61,280 nt of DNA. It comes from Chitinophagaceae bacterium. Its GTDB lineage: Bacteria; Bacteroidota; Bacteroidia; Chitinophagales; Chitinophagaceae. This document shows, piece by piece, positions 7,601-16,100 of the stretch (positions within the stretch are counted from its first letter, which is position 1; the number at the start of each line of letters is the position of its first letter). A program made the translations under genes and the position numbers. The stretch covers positions 1 through 61,280 of the forward strand of contig SEAD01000011.1 of NCBI GenBank assembly GCA_004173355.1, written 5' to 3'. The notes under the pieces were generated by a model, which saw only the letters and a program-made list of their open reading frames with translations, did not search any database and was not told the DNA's origin.

Positions 7601-10401
7601 TGATCATACGCAACCCATTGCAGGAGTCGGTGATACCTGTGAAGGCGGGCAACTATAATCTTGTACTGGTGACCGCAGCCCATCATTACCTTTTAAAGGA
7701 AAACCTGCTTATCCGTGCGGATGGACGGACATTGCTGTCATTCAGCAGGCCGGATTATTCCAGTTCGAATGATTTTATAAACCAGCTTCGGGAAAAACAG
7801 CAGGCCGGGCGACAGGACCGGATCCGCCACAATCAAAGACCCCTTCAAATGGAAAAAATACCGGGGAACAGGATCCTGCAACGGATGTACCCCGAAGGCA
7901 GTGCCCTGGTGCAGGGTCGTGTGATCGACAAACAGGGCCGCGAACCGATTCCGCAGGTATCCATCCGTCTGGAAGGCTTCGAAGGCGGGGCAACGACCGA
8001 TGAACACGGTATGTTCCGTCTCCCCGGATTGAAAACCGGGAGATATACACTGGTGGCGGGTGCTATCGGTTATGGGGAGACAACTGTTGATTTCAAAATT
8101 GCGGAAGGGGGTAAACTGGACATACCGGTGGAACTGGATATCTACAGGGGTGAGCTGGGTGAAGTCGTATTGACAGCTTATGGCACAACAAAGCGTAAAT
8201 CAGTAACGGGCGCCATAAGCATTGTATCATCCCAGAAACTGCAGGGTCGTGTTGCCGGGGTTAGTATCGTGCAATCAGTAAACAAATCATCCAGGATCGT
8301 GATTCGCGGAAGCTCCAGCGTCACAAGCAATGCGAGACCAATCTATGTGGTCGACGGGGTGGTAATGGATTTGGCTCCCGATGAATCAACAATGGCAGTG
8401 TCGCAGGTGGAGGTGCTCAGGGATGCCGCTGCTTCTGCCATTTATGGTGCAAGGGCCGATCAGGGAGTGATCATCATTACCACAAATGGTTTCAGGCCGC
8501 CGGCCATGCGTGAAAAATTCCGGGACTATGCCAACTGGATACCTGACCTGCTTACGGATCGAAACGGGGAAGTGACATTTGATATCAACTACCCGGATAA
8601 TCTCACTGGCTGGGAGACACATGTGGTTGGAATGGACCGGAAACGGCGGTACGTAAAAGCCACGTTCTTCACACGTACTTTCAAACCCGTGGTGGCGCAG
8701 CTTTTCGGTCCTTCATTCCTCGTGGACGGGGACTCGGCCGTATTCACAGGCAAACTGATCAACTACACCAGTGAAACGAAAGAATTGCAATGGCAGTTTT
8801 CCGGAGGCCCGGCCGTGCAATCCGGATCATACCAGCTTCAGGCGGGTGCCTCAGAGGCTGCCGGGCATGGTGTTATGGTACAGGGGACCGACACACTTAG
8901 TGCGGCTTACAAGCTGCACATGGCGAATGGATACGGTGATGGTGAGACCAAAAAGATTCCGGTACTGCCACTTGGTACAATGGAGACGATCGGGAAATTC
9001 TGGATGCTGGACCGGGATACCACTATTACGTTCAGCCCGGACACCGCTGCCGGTCCGGTTCATTTTTATGCGATGGCAAATACAACCGACCTGATGCTGC
9101 AGGAGCTGGATGGATTGCGTCTCTATCCATGGTTCTGCCTGGAGCAGACAGCATCGAAACTTCGCGGACTGATCCTCGAACGGGAAATCCGCAAACAACT
9201 GAACGAGCCGTTCAAATATGAAAAAATGGTCGCCTACCTCCTGGATAAAATCCAGACCTCACAGTTGCCCAATGGAGGCTGGCCATGGTGGAAAGGAGGC
9301 CCGTCTGATCATTCGGTCAGCAGTTACGTAATGCGGTGCCTGACTGACCTGCCGGCGAATCCGCTGCTTAATTCGACCATCCGGAGCGGACTGCTCTTTC
9401 TTGAAAACTCAATGAAACATGCAGGCGAGTCAGTACGACTGGAGTCCCTGTACAGCATGAGCGAAGCAAAACATAGTATTGATTATGTAACTGCGCTCCG
9501 CACAATGGAGTTTGACAGCCTAGACATCCACCAGCAGTGGCTCTTTGCGCGGGTGTTGCAGAATGCCGGCAGCCCTGTGCAGGTTTACCTCGACAAACTG
9601 ATGCTGAAGAAGCAGGGGAACGTACTGGGAAATGTATACTGGGGAGAGGAGCACTACAGATGGTACAGCAATGCCATGGCCACTACCGTACTTGCCTTCC
9701 GCACCCTGGCTGCTGCGGGCGGTTACGAGCAGGACCTTAAAGGGATGGTTGGCTATTTTCTCGACAAACGTTCGCGTGGCCACTGGAACAATACTGTGGA
9801 AACGGCCTCGGTACTTTCGGTGATGTTGCCTTATATCATGAAACAACAGTCGCGTTTTACCAGTCCTCCACAGGTTGTGGTCAACAGTATGAACATCGAC
9901 CGCTTTCCGAAAAAACTGACACTTGATCCGGCAACAGCCCTGCAGGTAAGCAAGACAGGCGGAGGTATTGTATATCTCACGCTTTCGCAGGAAATTTTTA
10001 ACAGGGAGCCGGAGCCGGTGTCCGGACAGTTTGTGATTGATACCTGGTTTGAAGTGGCCGGACGCAGGTCCGCTGTCCTTACTGCCGGTGCCAATGCAGT
10101 TATGAAAATCACACTTGACCTTAAAAAAGATGCCGAGTATGTGCAGTTCGAAATCCCAATCCCTGCAGGATGTACCTATGCGGCCAAACCACAGGGTACG
10201 GATGGAATCCACCGTGAGTACCTGAAAGACCGGATGGCATTTTTTGTGCCTTTTATGAGGGCAGGCAAGTACGAATATGAGATCCGGCTGGAACCCAGGT
10301 ATACGGGCATTTACCATATCAACCCGGCAAAATCCGCGCTGATGTATTTCCCCGTATTTTACGGGCGGACAGGAATAAAAACGATGGCTATTGAAAAATA
10401 A
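4684..10401 (+). CDS. alpha-2-macroglobulin with internal TonB-plug/carboxypeptidase-regulatory module
   Basis: This is a 1,905-residue exported thioester protein. The start at 4684 gives a clean type-I signal peptide (MRKFYLPAIL ... LPAQ); the frame opens earlier, but that extension has no signal. Macroglobulin-type beta domains fill the N-terminal half: MG2-like at about 220-260 with YRIGDTVKLKGYV, and another MG near 604. A CarboxypepD-regulatory-like domain (about 1078-1155; GRVIDKQGREPIPQVSIR) and a TonB plug of the SusC type (about 1158-1265; GEVVLTAYGTTKRKSVTGAI, IRGSSS, VVDGVVMD) are inserted next. The A2M domain resumes at about 1283 (NWIPDLLTDRNGEV). The thioester CLEQ has Cys1485, followed by the toroid (NGGWPWWKGGP near 1528) and a C-terminal MG domain. 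No outer-membrane barrel follows the plug. It probably traps proteases in the periplasm or on the surface; the plug's role is unknown. Confidence 0.88.
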   Translation: MRKFYLPAILFFLFCADLPAQTANRWNMQRSAEILVYRIPADSAERYLSGSRPDPASWYGQVPFITWHDRTRPVATLPAGHYLFFTLEKHELRYEYFNQTQVQVRALNNNHRVQLEVRDPAGELIRTATLKAAGRTIPYQPSISGFTIPDKNPDELLLRVETPGDTCFLDLASVSNYHYPRHITGWMKFKNSWTMKALRWPVSQVFKLTSGNYRHRKTVKGYILFNKAIYRIGDTVKLKGYVLNKHNRRVNRPLNLDLVSDPDYEEDNIRLGKIPPSHPGSFHHEFVLGDSLDSDETYTIRLYDRKGRSVSGEITVEDYVNDEVATHEFRSLVKEYTRGDSMLFTASAKDAAGLPLMDGTVRFYLIAGSATGPQADLVYVPDTLMRMIRPLLVDSETRFAVPASAIPAASMRLRAEAVFVNSNNETHTETVDVGYSEEREQVVVRTEGAWLHVEYRLLGVATDTTGYFSTGKDPRYTATHFPARIRIHPYAGHYFFSAGQARQQYMVESAGQSLNWRNIQEKDSCGFAIDNPMGLLVHYTVSLGKKVIATGADTTVNITWKQRLKKNTAYDVRLRWIWQDAERNGQFILYALDKLLNASVAANETVYPGQTDKVKIVLTDRKGRPAENVNLTAVTYNAQHKDHIRVPTPPYLDRMRYRPGFSNGSFSTSHTNTTGSFLLAGHDPIRQKFSTDTLVYYQLLKPAYPYRRVSMVTTDSRPQLSVYVVKKGVPQEIHILSVNNQLVYYNDVTDKAEFSFHGVHGFNRLTIRLDSFRVVIDSIYLQPYYKHHLSFDLDSLPAGAVKYAQRPELTPSERLSLQQSIVRFESHVNARDAWVWQGDRIFYLDKMGTHQVGPFDPSDSVTYYKPGGFDLKFRMENDFVYRVSRGLTRMVHQPMFDPKKPALLRTVPETLWQIADTIPDAPVISYEKQLVTAPFLETSGRTVGRETSNAWLQLHLPADTIFRYAVLYNQDTVIIRNPLQESVIPVKAGNYNLVLVTAAHHYLLKENLLIRADGRTLLSFSRPDYSSSNDFINQLREKQQAGRQDRIRHNQRPLQMEKIPGNRILQRMYPEGSALVQGRVIDKQGREPIPQVSIRLEGFEGGATTDEHGMFRLPGLKTGRYTLVAGAIGYGETTVDFKIAEGGKLDIPVELDIYRGELGEVVLTAYGTTKRKSVTGAISIVSSQKLQGRVAGVSIVQSVNKSSRIVIRGSSSVTSNARPIYVVDGVVMDLAPDESTMAVSQVEVLRDAAASAIYGARADQGVIIITTNGFRPPAMREKFRDYANWIPDLLTDRNGEVTFDINYPDNLTGWETHVVGMDRKRRYVKATFFTRTFKPVVAQLFGPSFLVDGDSAVFTGKLINYTSETKELQWQFSGGPAVQSGSYQLQAGASEAAGHGVMVQGTDTLSAAYKLHMANGYGDGETKKIPVLPLGTMETIGKFWMLDRDTTITFSPDTAAGPVHFYAMANTTDLMLQELDGLRLYPWFCLEQTASKLRGLILEREIRKQLNEPFKYEKMVAYLLDKIQTSQLPNGGWPWWKGGPSDHSVSSYVMRCLTDLPANPLLNSTIRSGLLFLENSMKHAGESVRLESLYSMSEAKHSIDYVTALRTMEFDSLDIHQQWLFARVLQNAGSPVQVYLDKLMLKKQGNVLGNVYWGEEHYRWYSNAMATTVLAFRTLAAAGGYEQDLKGMVGYFLDKRSRGHWNNTVETASVLSVMLPYIMKQQSRFTSPPQVVVNSMNIDRFPKKLTLDPATALQVSKTGGGIVYLTLSQEIFNREPEPVSGQFVIDTWFEVAGRRSAVLTAGANAVMKITLDLKKDAEYVQFEIPIPAGCTYAAKPQGTDGIHREYLKDRMAFFVPFMRAGKYEYEIRLEPRYTGIYHINPAKSALMYFPVFYGRTGIKTMAIEK

Positions 10402-10490
10402 ATAATGGGTACCATGCCTTTATGTAGTTGATAACCAGCCGGGAAAAACCGCGAATAGTAATTATACCTGTTGTAATTACTGTAGGGTAC

Positions 10491-10521
10491 TTGCAAATCG
10501 GGAACCCAGTATATATATTTA
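10491..10521 (+). promoter_or_regulatory. candidate promoter of the MtfA-like gene
   Basis: TTGC at 10491-10494 is followed 19 bp later by TATATTTA (10514-10521), one base from the TAnnTTTG -7 box. The spacing fits Bacteroidota promoters. The predicted leader is only about 13 nt. Confidence 0.4.
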
Positions 10522-10539
10522 TGCTGAACCCGTACAAAT

Positions 10540-11322
10540 ATGCATTCGTTCCTCAGGAAGCTTAACAGTCTTTTCGCGCAGCGATCGATCGCCACATCCA
10601 TTCCTTATATAGAGGAACAGGAGATGGTGGATACGGACGCTGACCACTATGCATTTATCATCGGGAGTGTATTTACCTACTTCAACGACCTGCCGGAAGA
10701 GCTCAAACGCCGTTTTGTGAAACGGGTGTATCATTACCGTCGGCTGAAACAATTCCATTACATCGGAGTGGAAAACAATGAGGATACGGCTATCCTGGTG
10801 AGTGCTTCAGCGGTGCAGGTCACATTTGGTCTCAAGAACTACCAGATGGCCTACTTCAAGGATATCTATATCCTGGCCGATGCGTACCATATGGAGAATG
10901 ATACGGAGCTGTATGTCGGACACGTAGCCCCGGACGGCATTTATCTTTCCTGGAAACATTTCCTGTACGGGTACTCTTATAAAAACGATAACGTGAATGT
11001 GGCGGTGCATGAGATGTCGCACGCACTATTATACAATAACTACTTTGCACAGTTTGGCGGTGACAGTAATTTCCGTCTGAACTATGAAAAGTTTTCCATG
11101 CAGACGGGGCCGATCCTCGCTGATGTTATTACCAACCGCAGGAGTTACCTGCGCAACTATGCATTTACCAACATGCATGAATTCTGGGCGGTCAGTGTCG
11201 AGGCGTTTTTCGAAAACCCGGTCGGGTTGCGGGAAAATATGCCTGACCTCTACGACTCGCTCTGCAAGGTCCTGAACCAGGACCCTACCACCATGTCGAA
11301 AATCCTGGTGGATCTTAATTAG
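10540..11322 (+). CDS. MtfA-like zinc metallopeptidase (M90 family)
   Basis: This 260-residue protein resembles the MtfA/DgsA anti-repressor peptidases. The zinc site is VAVHEMSHAL, giving His157, Glu158 and His161, with the third ligand probably Glu214 in NMHEFWAVSVEAFFENP. That arrangement is diagnostic of the MtfA fold. E. coli MtfA binds the glucose repressor Mlc and has aminopeptidase activity. Mlc itself has no obvious counterpart here, so the partner in this organism is unknown. No signal peptide is visible, which suggests a cytoplasmic protein. Its last 8 bp overlap the 3' end of the opposite-strand oxidoreductase gene. Confidence 0.8.
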   Translation: MHSFLRKLNSLFAQRSIATSIPYIEEQEMVDTDADHYAFIIGSVFTYFNDLPEELKRRFVKRVYHYRRLKQFHYIGVENNEDTAILVSASAVQVTFGLKNYQMAYFKDIYILADAYHMENDTELYVGHVAPDGIYLSWKHFLYGYSYKNDNVNVAVHEMSHALLYNNYFAQFGGDSNFRLNYEKFSMQTGPILADVITNRRSYLRNYAFTNMHEFWAVSVEAFFENPVGLRENMPDLYDSLCKVLNQDPTTMSKILVDLN

Positions 11323-12379
11323 ATCGCGACAGGATTTTTGTAAACCGTTTTACATCTGCGTCGGGTGTGATTTCCGTTCCATTGACTAAATGATCCGCGA
11401 GTTGTTTTGCGAAGAAAGGTGCGAGTGAACAACCCTTCGTGCCCATGCCGTTGAGGATGGCGACCTGGGGATGATGCGGGTGTATGCCGCAGAACGGGCG
11501 TCGTTCCATGGTGGCCGGCCGTAAACCCGACCGGTGTTCAAGGATTTTGTAAGGCAGTTTCAGCCATTCATCCAGCACCGCTTTTGTTTTATCGAGGAAC
11601 TCCTGCGTCGGATCCGGATTGTCAAACTTCCATGCATAACTGGAACCAATCCAGAATTTGTTTTCATCCGTCATGGGCACAAGCAGCATGGATTTTTTAT
11701 AAATATTGAAAGCCGGCAGCCCGGGAATTTCGAGTACCAGTGCTTCCCCTTTATTCGGCGAATAGGGGAGAAGGGAAAACTGCGGGTTTTCAAATCCGCC
11801 GGGACCATCACAGTAAATGATTTTAGAAGCCATAATGTCCCGGTAGCGCACCCCATCTGCGTGAAAACTTAATGCTGACCTGTCGAACCATTCTTCCAGC
11901 AATGCACCATTGCTGATAAGCCGGTTGCGCCACGCGGGAAGCAGCACCTCCATGTGGGCGCTGTATGCCGGCCGTATTTCCCCGCAACCGAATTCGTAAT
12001 TGAAGTAAGGGTTGAAGTGGTTTTGTTCGGGGTAGGCAAACACATACTCGTCTGCTGCTTTTATTTTCTCCAGGAATCCTTCACGCATAAATGGATTTGG
12101 GAAAAAATCGATCACGTTGCGATGGGAGATCGCAGTGATGCCAAGGTCGTTCCCGATTTCCGTGTATGCTTCCCAGGCGAAAGGCATAACCTGTTCGGCC
12201 ATCCATGCCGTGGTCATCCTGCGCCCGGTCACCGGGTTGATGATGCCCGCTGCAATATGGGATGGACTTTGCTTCGTCGGCAAATCAATCACCAGTACGG
12301 TTTTCTCCTGCTGCTGCAGGAAATAACTGAGGAAGGTGCCGGACACGCCCTGGCCGATAATGAGGTAATCGTAAACCAT
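11315..12379 (-). CDS. FAD-dependent amine/amino-acid oxidoreductase (DAO family)
   Basis: This 354-residue protein opens with a Rossmann FAD-binding motif, DYLIIGQGVSG (Gly9, Gly11, Gly14), followed by an acidic strand end (LVIDLP). Near the C-terminus it has the DAO-type pattern ATMERRPFCGIHPHHP and GMGTKGCSLAPFFAKQL, where the second FAD contact usually lies. The family oxidises amines or D-amino acids, or acts on modified tRNA bases (MnmC-like). The substrate cannot be assigned here. The start follows the lipoprotein gene by 14 nt, so the two probably form one minus-strand unit. Confidence 0.8.
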   Translation of the reverse strand: MVYDYLIIGQGVSGTFLSYFLQQQEKTVLVIDLPTKQSPSHIAAGIINPVTGRRMTTAWMAEQVMPFAWEAYTEIGNDLGITAISHRNVIDFFPNPFMREGFLEKIKAADEYVFAYPEQNHFNPYFNYEFGCGEIRPAYSAHMEVLLPAWRNRLISNGALLEEWFDRSALSFHADGVRYRDIMASKIIYCDGPGGFENPQFSLLPYSPNKGEALVLEIPGLPAFNIYKKSMLLVPMTDENKFWIGSSYAWKFDNPDPTQEFLDKTKAVLDEWLKLPYKILEHRSGLRPATMERRPFCGIHPHHPQVAILNGMGTKGCSLAPFFAKQLADHLVNGTEITPDADVKRFTKILSRSN

Positions 12380-12393
12380 GCTGCAAACTTAAT

Positions 12394-13041
12394 TCACTTT
12401 TGAACCATGCCCTTACGGGATAGCGGGAAAAAGAGTTTGTTTTTTTTCCGTGCCAGTCGGATGGGCCGGGTGAAATAGTTAAAGCCAGCAGGGGTGAGGG
12501 TGATTTTATGTCCGTTGTTTCCAATTGCCCATGGAATGCTGCCGGGATACACGAACGGTTCAAATCCGATGATTTCAAAATGCACCGTGTCGGCCTCATA
12601 AAAATCCTGGGCAAAAAAATAAAGGCTGTTGCCATAATGTGGTTTGGGTCTTGATTTCCCGAAACGGATGGACCGGATATTGACCGGGGCCCCGTATTTA
12701 TCCCAGAAGGCAAAGGAGTTGATGCTGGTAAACCGGCTGATGGAGTCATCTACGGAGGCAACGCTTTCCGGCTGCCTCTGCGGGGTGAGTAACCAATGGT
12801 CTTTCCCCTGCTTTACCCATTTGCCATTTACAAAAAACGCCCGCTGGGGTAAACCGGGGAACAGCAGGCTGTCGCGTGACGGGTCAATCAATGCAAGTTC
12901 AAATGTGGAGTCGGCCAGCAGCTGCACGCGCGATGGAGATCCCGGGAGCCCGAAATACCTGTCGCCCCCAACTGGTTCAACCACGCGACAGGAAGAAAAT
13001 AAAAGCACAAGACACGATATGTATATAACCAGCCGGGACAT
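12394..13041 (-). CDS. hypothetical lipoprotein
   Basis: I do not recognise this 215-residue protein. It has a lipoprotein leader (MSRLVIYISCLVLLFSSC, Cys18) and a mature part rich in beta-strand-forming residues, with no repeats or obvious catalytic motif. It sits 14 nt upstream of the FAD oxidoreductase on the same strand and just past the terminator of the second alpha-2-macroglobulin, so it likely begins its own two-gene transcript. It is probably anchored to the inner or outer membrane, facing the periplasm. Confidence 0.7.
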   Translation of the reverse strand: MSRLVIYISCLVLLFSSCRVVEPVGGDRYFGLPGSPSRVQLLADSTFELALIDPSRDSLLFPGLPQRAFFVNGKWVKQGKDHWLLTPQRQPESVASVDDSISRFTSINSFAFWDKYGAPVNIRSIRFGKSRPKPHYGNSLYFFAQDFYEADTVHFEIIGFEPFVYPGSIPWAIGNNGHKITLTPAGFNYFTRPIRLARKKNKLFFPLSRKGMVQK

Positions 13042-13061
13042 CTTCAGTAATCAAGATAAAG

Positions 13062-13097
13062 AAAAAAGGCGTGTAACGGATGAACCGGTTACACGCC
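13062..13097 (-). terminator. intrinsic terminator of the second A2M gene
   Basis: On the minus strand GGCGTGTAAC (13097-13088) pairs with GTTACACGCC (13077-13068), a perfect 10-bp stem followed by TTTTTTC. It lies 22 nt after the stop of the gene at 13119. Confidence 0.8.
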
Positions 13098-13118
13098 CTC
13101 TCTTTGGGAACCTTTTTG

Positions 13119-16100
13119 TTATTCTACGGAAATCCGGATCCCATCGCTATGGGCACTGAATTCCGGTGCATACATACACTGGATGCTGGCGATGCCATTG
13201 CTGAATTCCCCCTTGTGTGTTACAAAAAGATTGTATTCGAACACATAGGTGCCACGGTTGAGGTGACTGATAAAGAAATTCGTGGAGGCATCGCGGGTAC
13301 TTTCGTAATATCCCAGACCGCCCTGGTATCTGTAACCACTCAGTACGTTGACCGGTTCAAGACCTGCCGCGCGCATGTCTTTCAGGTGTACGTATTCCAT
13401 TTCGCGGTCCACGCGTAACTCGATACGAACGGTCAGCTGGTCACCCACCTTCAGAGTTTCGTTTTCACCGACTGCCACCAGTTGCGGACCACGGTCGGTA
13501 TTGCGGCGGATAAACAGCTTTTTATCCAGTTTCAATGGTGTGGCTGCACTGGTAATCTTGTCGAGGTCTTCGAAATACTGCCAGTACACCGCACCCCATG
13601 AAGGCTGTGTGCTGTTGGGGGTGCCACTGGTGGTGATTTTTATATTACCCATTGACGGCAGGACCTGCGGGCCATCCAGTTTTTCCCTGAAATATCCCGT
13701 GCCCGCTTCCTCCTTACCCGCTGTGGCGGCGATCACCTTATTGCCGAGCTGCACCTGCACGGTGGTGTTGGATTCGATCCACTTGCTGCCCTGGAGGAGC
13801 AATGCATAACAGGCTTCAGCAGTAGCTTTGGTGGATTCCCAGTTGTTGGTCTGTTTGTTCCGCACCAGCCATGTTTTCAATTCGTCTGTGGTTGGCTGGT
13901 CCGCGCCCGCTTCCTGGAATGCTTCTATGAGTAATGCCTGGCGCTCCAGTGGTGCTTCGTACCACCACCATCCGCGGTTAGTGTCTTTCCAGTAACGGCC
14001 GAGTTCTGTATTCACCACGGATGTTTCCTTCAGCGATTTCAATATTGCCGCAGGGGTTTGTTTATCACCTTTCCGGTGGAGTACCAGGGCGGTCATGCCC
14101 TGCATGTATTTGCTCTGGTCTTTCCATGCAAGCGGAAGGCGGCTCATGAAGTAATCGTATGCGGTCTTCGGACCTTTTGCCATGGTTATCTCCGGGAAGA
14201 AACTGCGCATGTACAGGTACTGTACCTGTAATGAGCCCGGGGTATACTTTTTCAGGTCGGTCTTGTCTTTGATAAGACGATCGTAGTCTTCTCTCGCTTT
14301 TTTATCGAGATAGGGAATTGCATTGTTGAGGATGTCCTGCAATTGTGTTTTCTGTTTCGCGCTCACCGCATTCAGCCGGATCAGGTGACCAATACCGGAT
14401 ACAATGTATTGTGTGATATAACGGTCGTCCGGGCCGCCGCTGAACCATACGAAACCGCCATTGGATGACTGTTTTTCTTTCAGTTTCCCGAGGCTTTTGT
14501 CCAGTTCCGCTGACATTTTCACCAGGTTGAACAGGTCGGCAATATGTTTGCGTTGTTCTGTTTCTGTTTTCGCCTGCAGCAACCAGGGTGTTTCTGCGGC
14601 GAGTACGGATTTAAGTTCCTCGTTTTTAAACAGGTTGCTCACAAGCGTGGCACTGTCGCCTCCCGCTGCCCATTTGTCAAACACCGCTTTCAGTCTGGGT
14701 GAACTGCTGGCGATCATGGACGCCAGTGTATTGGCATAATACCGGTTCCAGGTCTGTTCAGCACAGTCATAGGGATATTCCATCAGGTAGGGCAGTGATT
14801 GCACAGCCAGCCATACGGGGTTGGACGTGTATTCAACGGTAAGTGACTGTTGGGTCAGTGTCTCGCTGCTGCCTGCGTTGATGAGTTTTTCAAATTTGAA
14901 ATCAGCGGTGCCATCCCCTTTCATGCTGACCGGAAGTGATTCCGTTACCAGCGTGCGGTTGCTCAGCACCGGCAAACTGTTTTCCTCACCATCACTATGG
15001 GCGCCGGCTTTTGCCACGATCCGCCATACCAGCGCATCATCATAGAGGTAGGGGACTTCCATCGGGAAGCGGAGCGTTTCGCTTTGCCCCGCTGCTATGG
15101 TGAAATACTGTTGCGGGATCACGTTCATGAACCGTCCATCGACGGGTTCATTGGTGGCTGCATCGAAAAGTTTCAGTTCGGCCTGCCCGGTGATTTCCTT
15201 ATCGGTCATGTTCACCACTTTTGAACTGAATTCCATCTTATCGCCCTGGCGGAGGAAACGCGTGGGGTTTGGCTGGACCATCAGTTCTTTCTGGGTAACG
15301 ATCTCGCGGCTGGACAACCCTGATGCGAGGTCTTTGGTAAATGCCAGTGCCTGGAACTTCCATTTGGTAAGGGCTTCAGGCATGGTGAAGCTGAACTCGA
15401 GATTGCCCTCCTTGTCGGTGCGTAATTCAGGGAAGAAAAACGCGGTTTCATTGAAGTTTTTGCGGATCTGGACGGGGTCGGATGATTGCGATTGAACGCC
15501 CGCTGATGGGTCTTGCGCGATAGCAATTGAATCAGATGCCTGAATTGTTACCATTTTCACCCTCATATTTTCTAGAAATCCATCTTGGTCCATCGCAACA
15601 GAAGGCGCAGCGGCAACACTTAAACTGGCAGACCTTTCAACCTCTTCAATACGAGCAGTTGTGAATCGCATCTCCTTTTTGCCTTTCGAATAACCACCGC
15701 CCGGCACCGCAACCCCATCAATCCCAAATGTCAGCATATCATAGTCCTTTTCCAGTCTCCTGTAATCACCACCCCTTAACGGACGTGTATTCGCATTGAC
15801 CTCTGTAAAATTTGCTGATCCATCCCAGCCGATCCCCGAACGGAAGTTTTCCCAGATGGATGGCCGGTTCCAGTTGAAGGTATAAAACTGGTCAAGTGAG
15901 GCATCATACATCGATGCCAGTACTTCGGCCGCGACTGACTCATTATTATTGCCCGAAATTTTCAGTTTCCATTTTTCCTCGCTGCCCGGCAATGTCTTAT
16001 CCCGGAAGCTGGCATATTCAATCTTCAGTTCCTTGTTATCCCATGGCACGTTGATATCCTTCGAATACGAAAAGATGCGGTTGTGTTTTGCAAATACCCA

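Noticed and set aside
7900-8500. The plug module as an assembly chimera with a SusC gene
   Set aside because: The frame is continuous and the A2M domains resume correctly on both sides; still worth checking on reads.
9520-10317. A 265-codon minus-strand frame inside the first A2M gene
   Set aside because: Fully antisense to a strong coding region and no recognisable domain.
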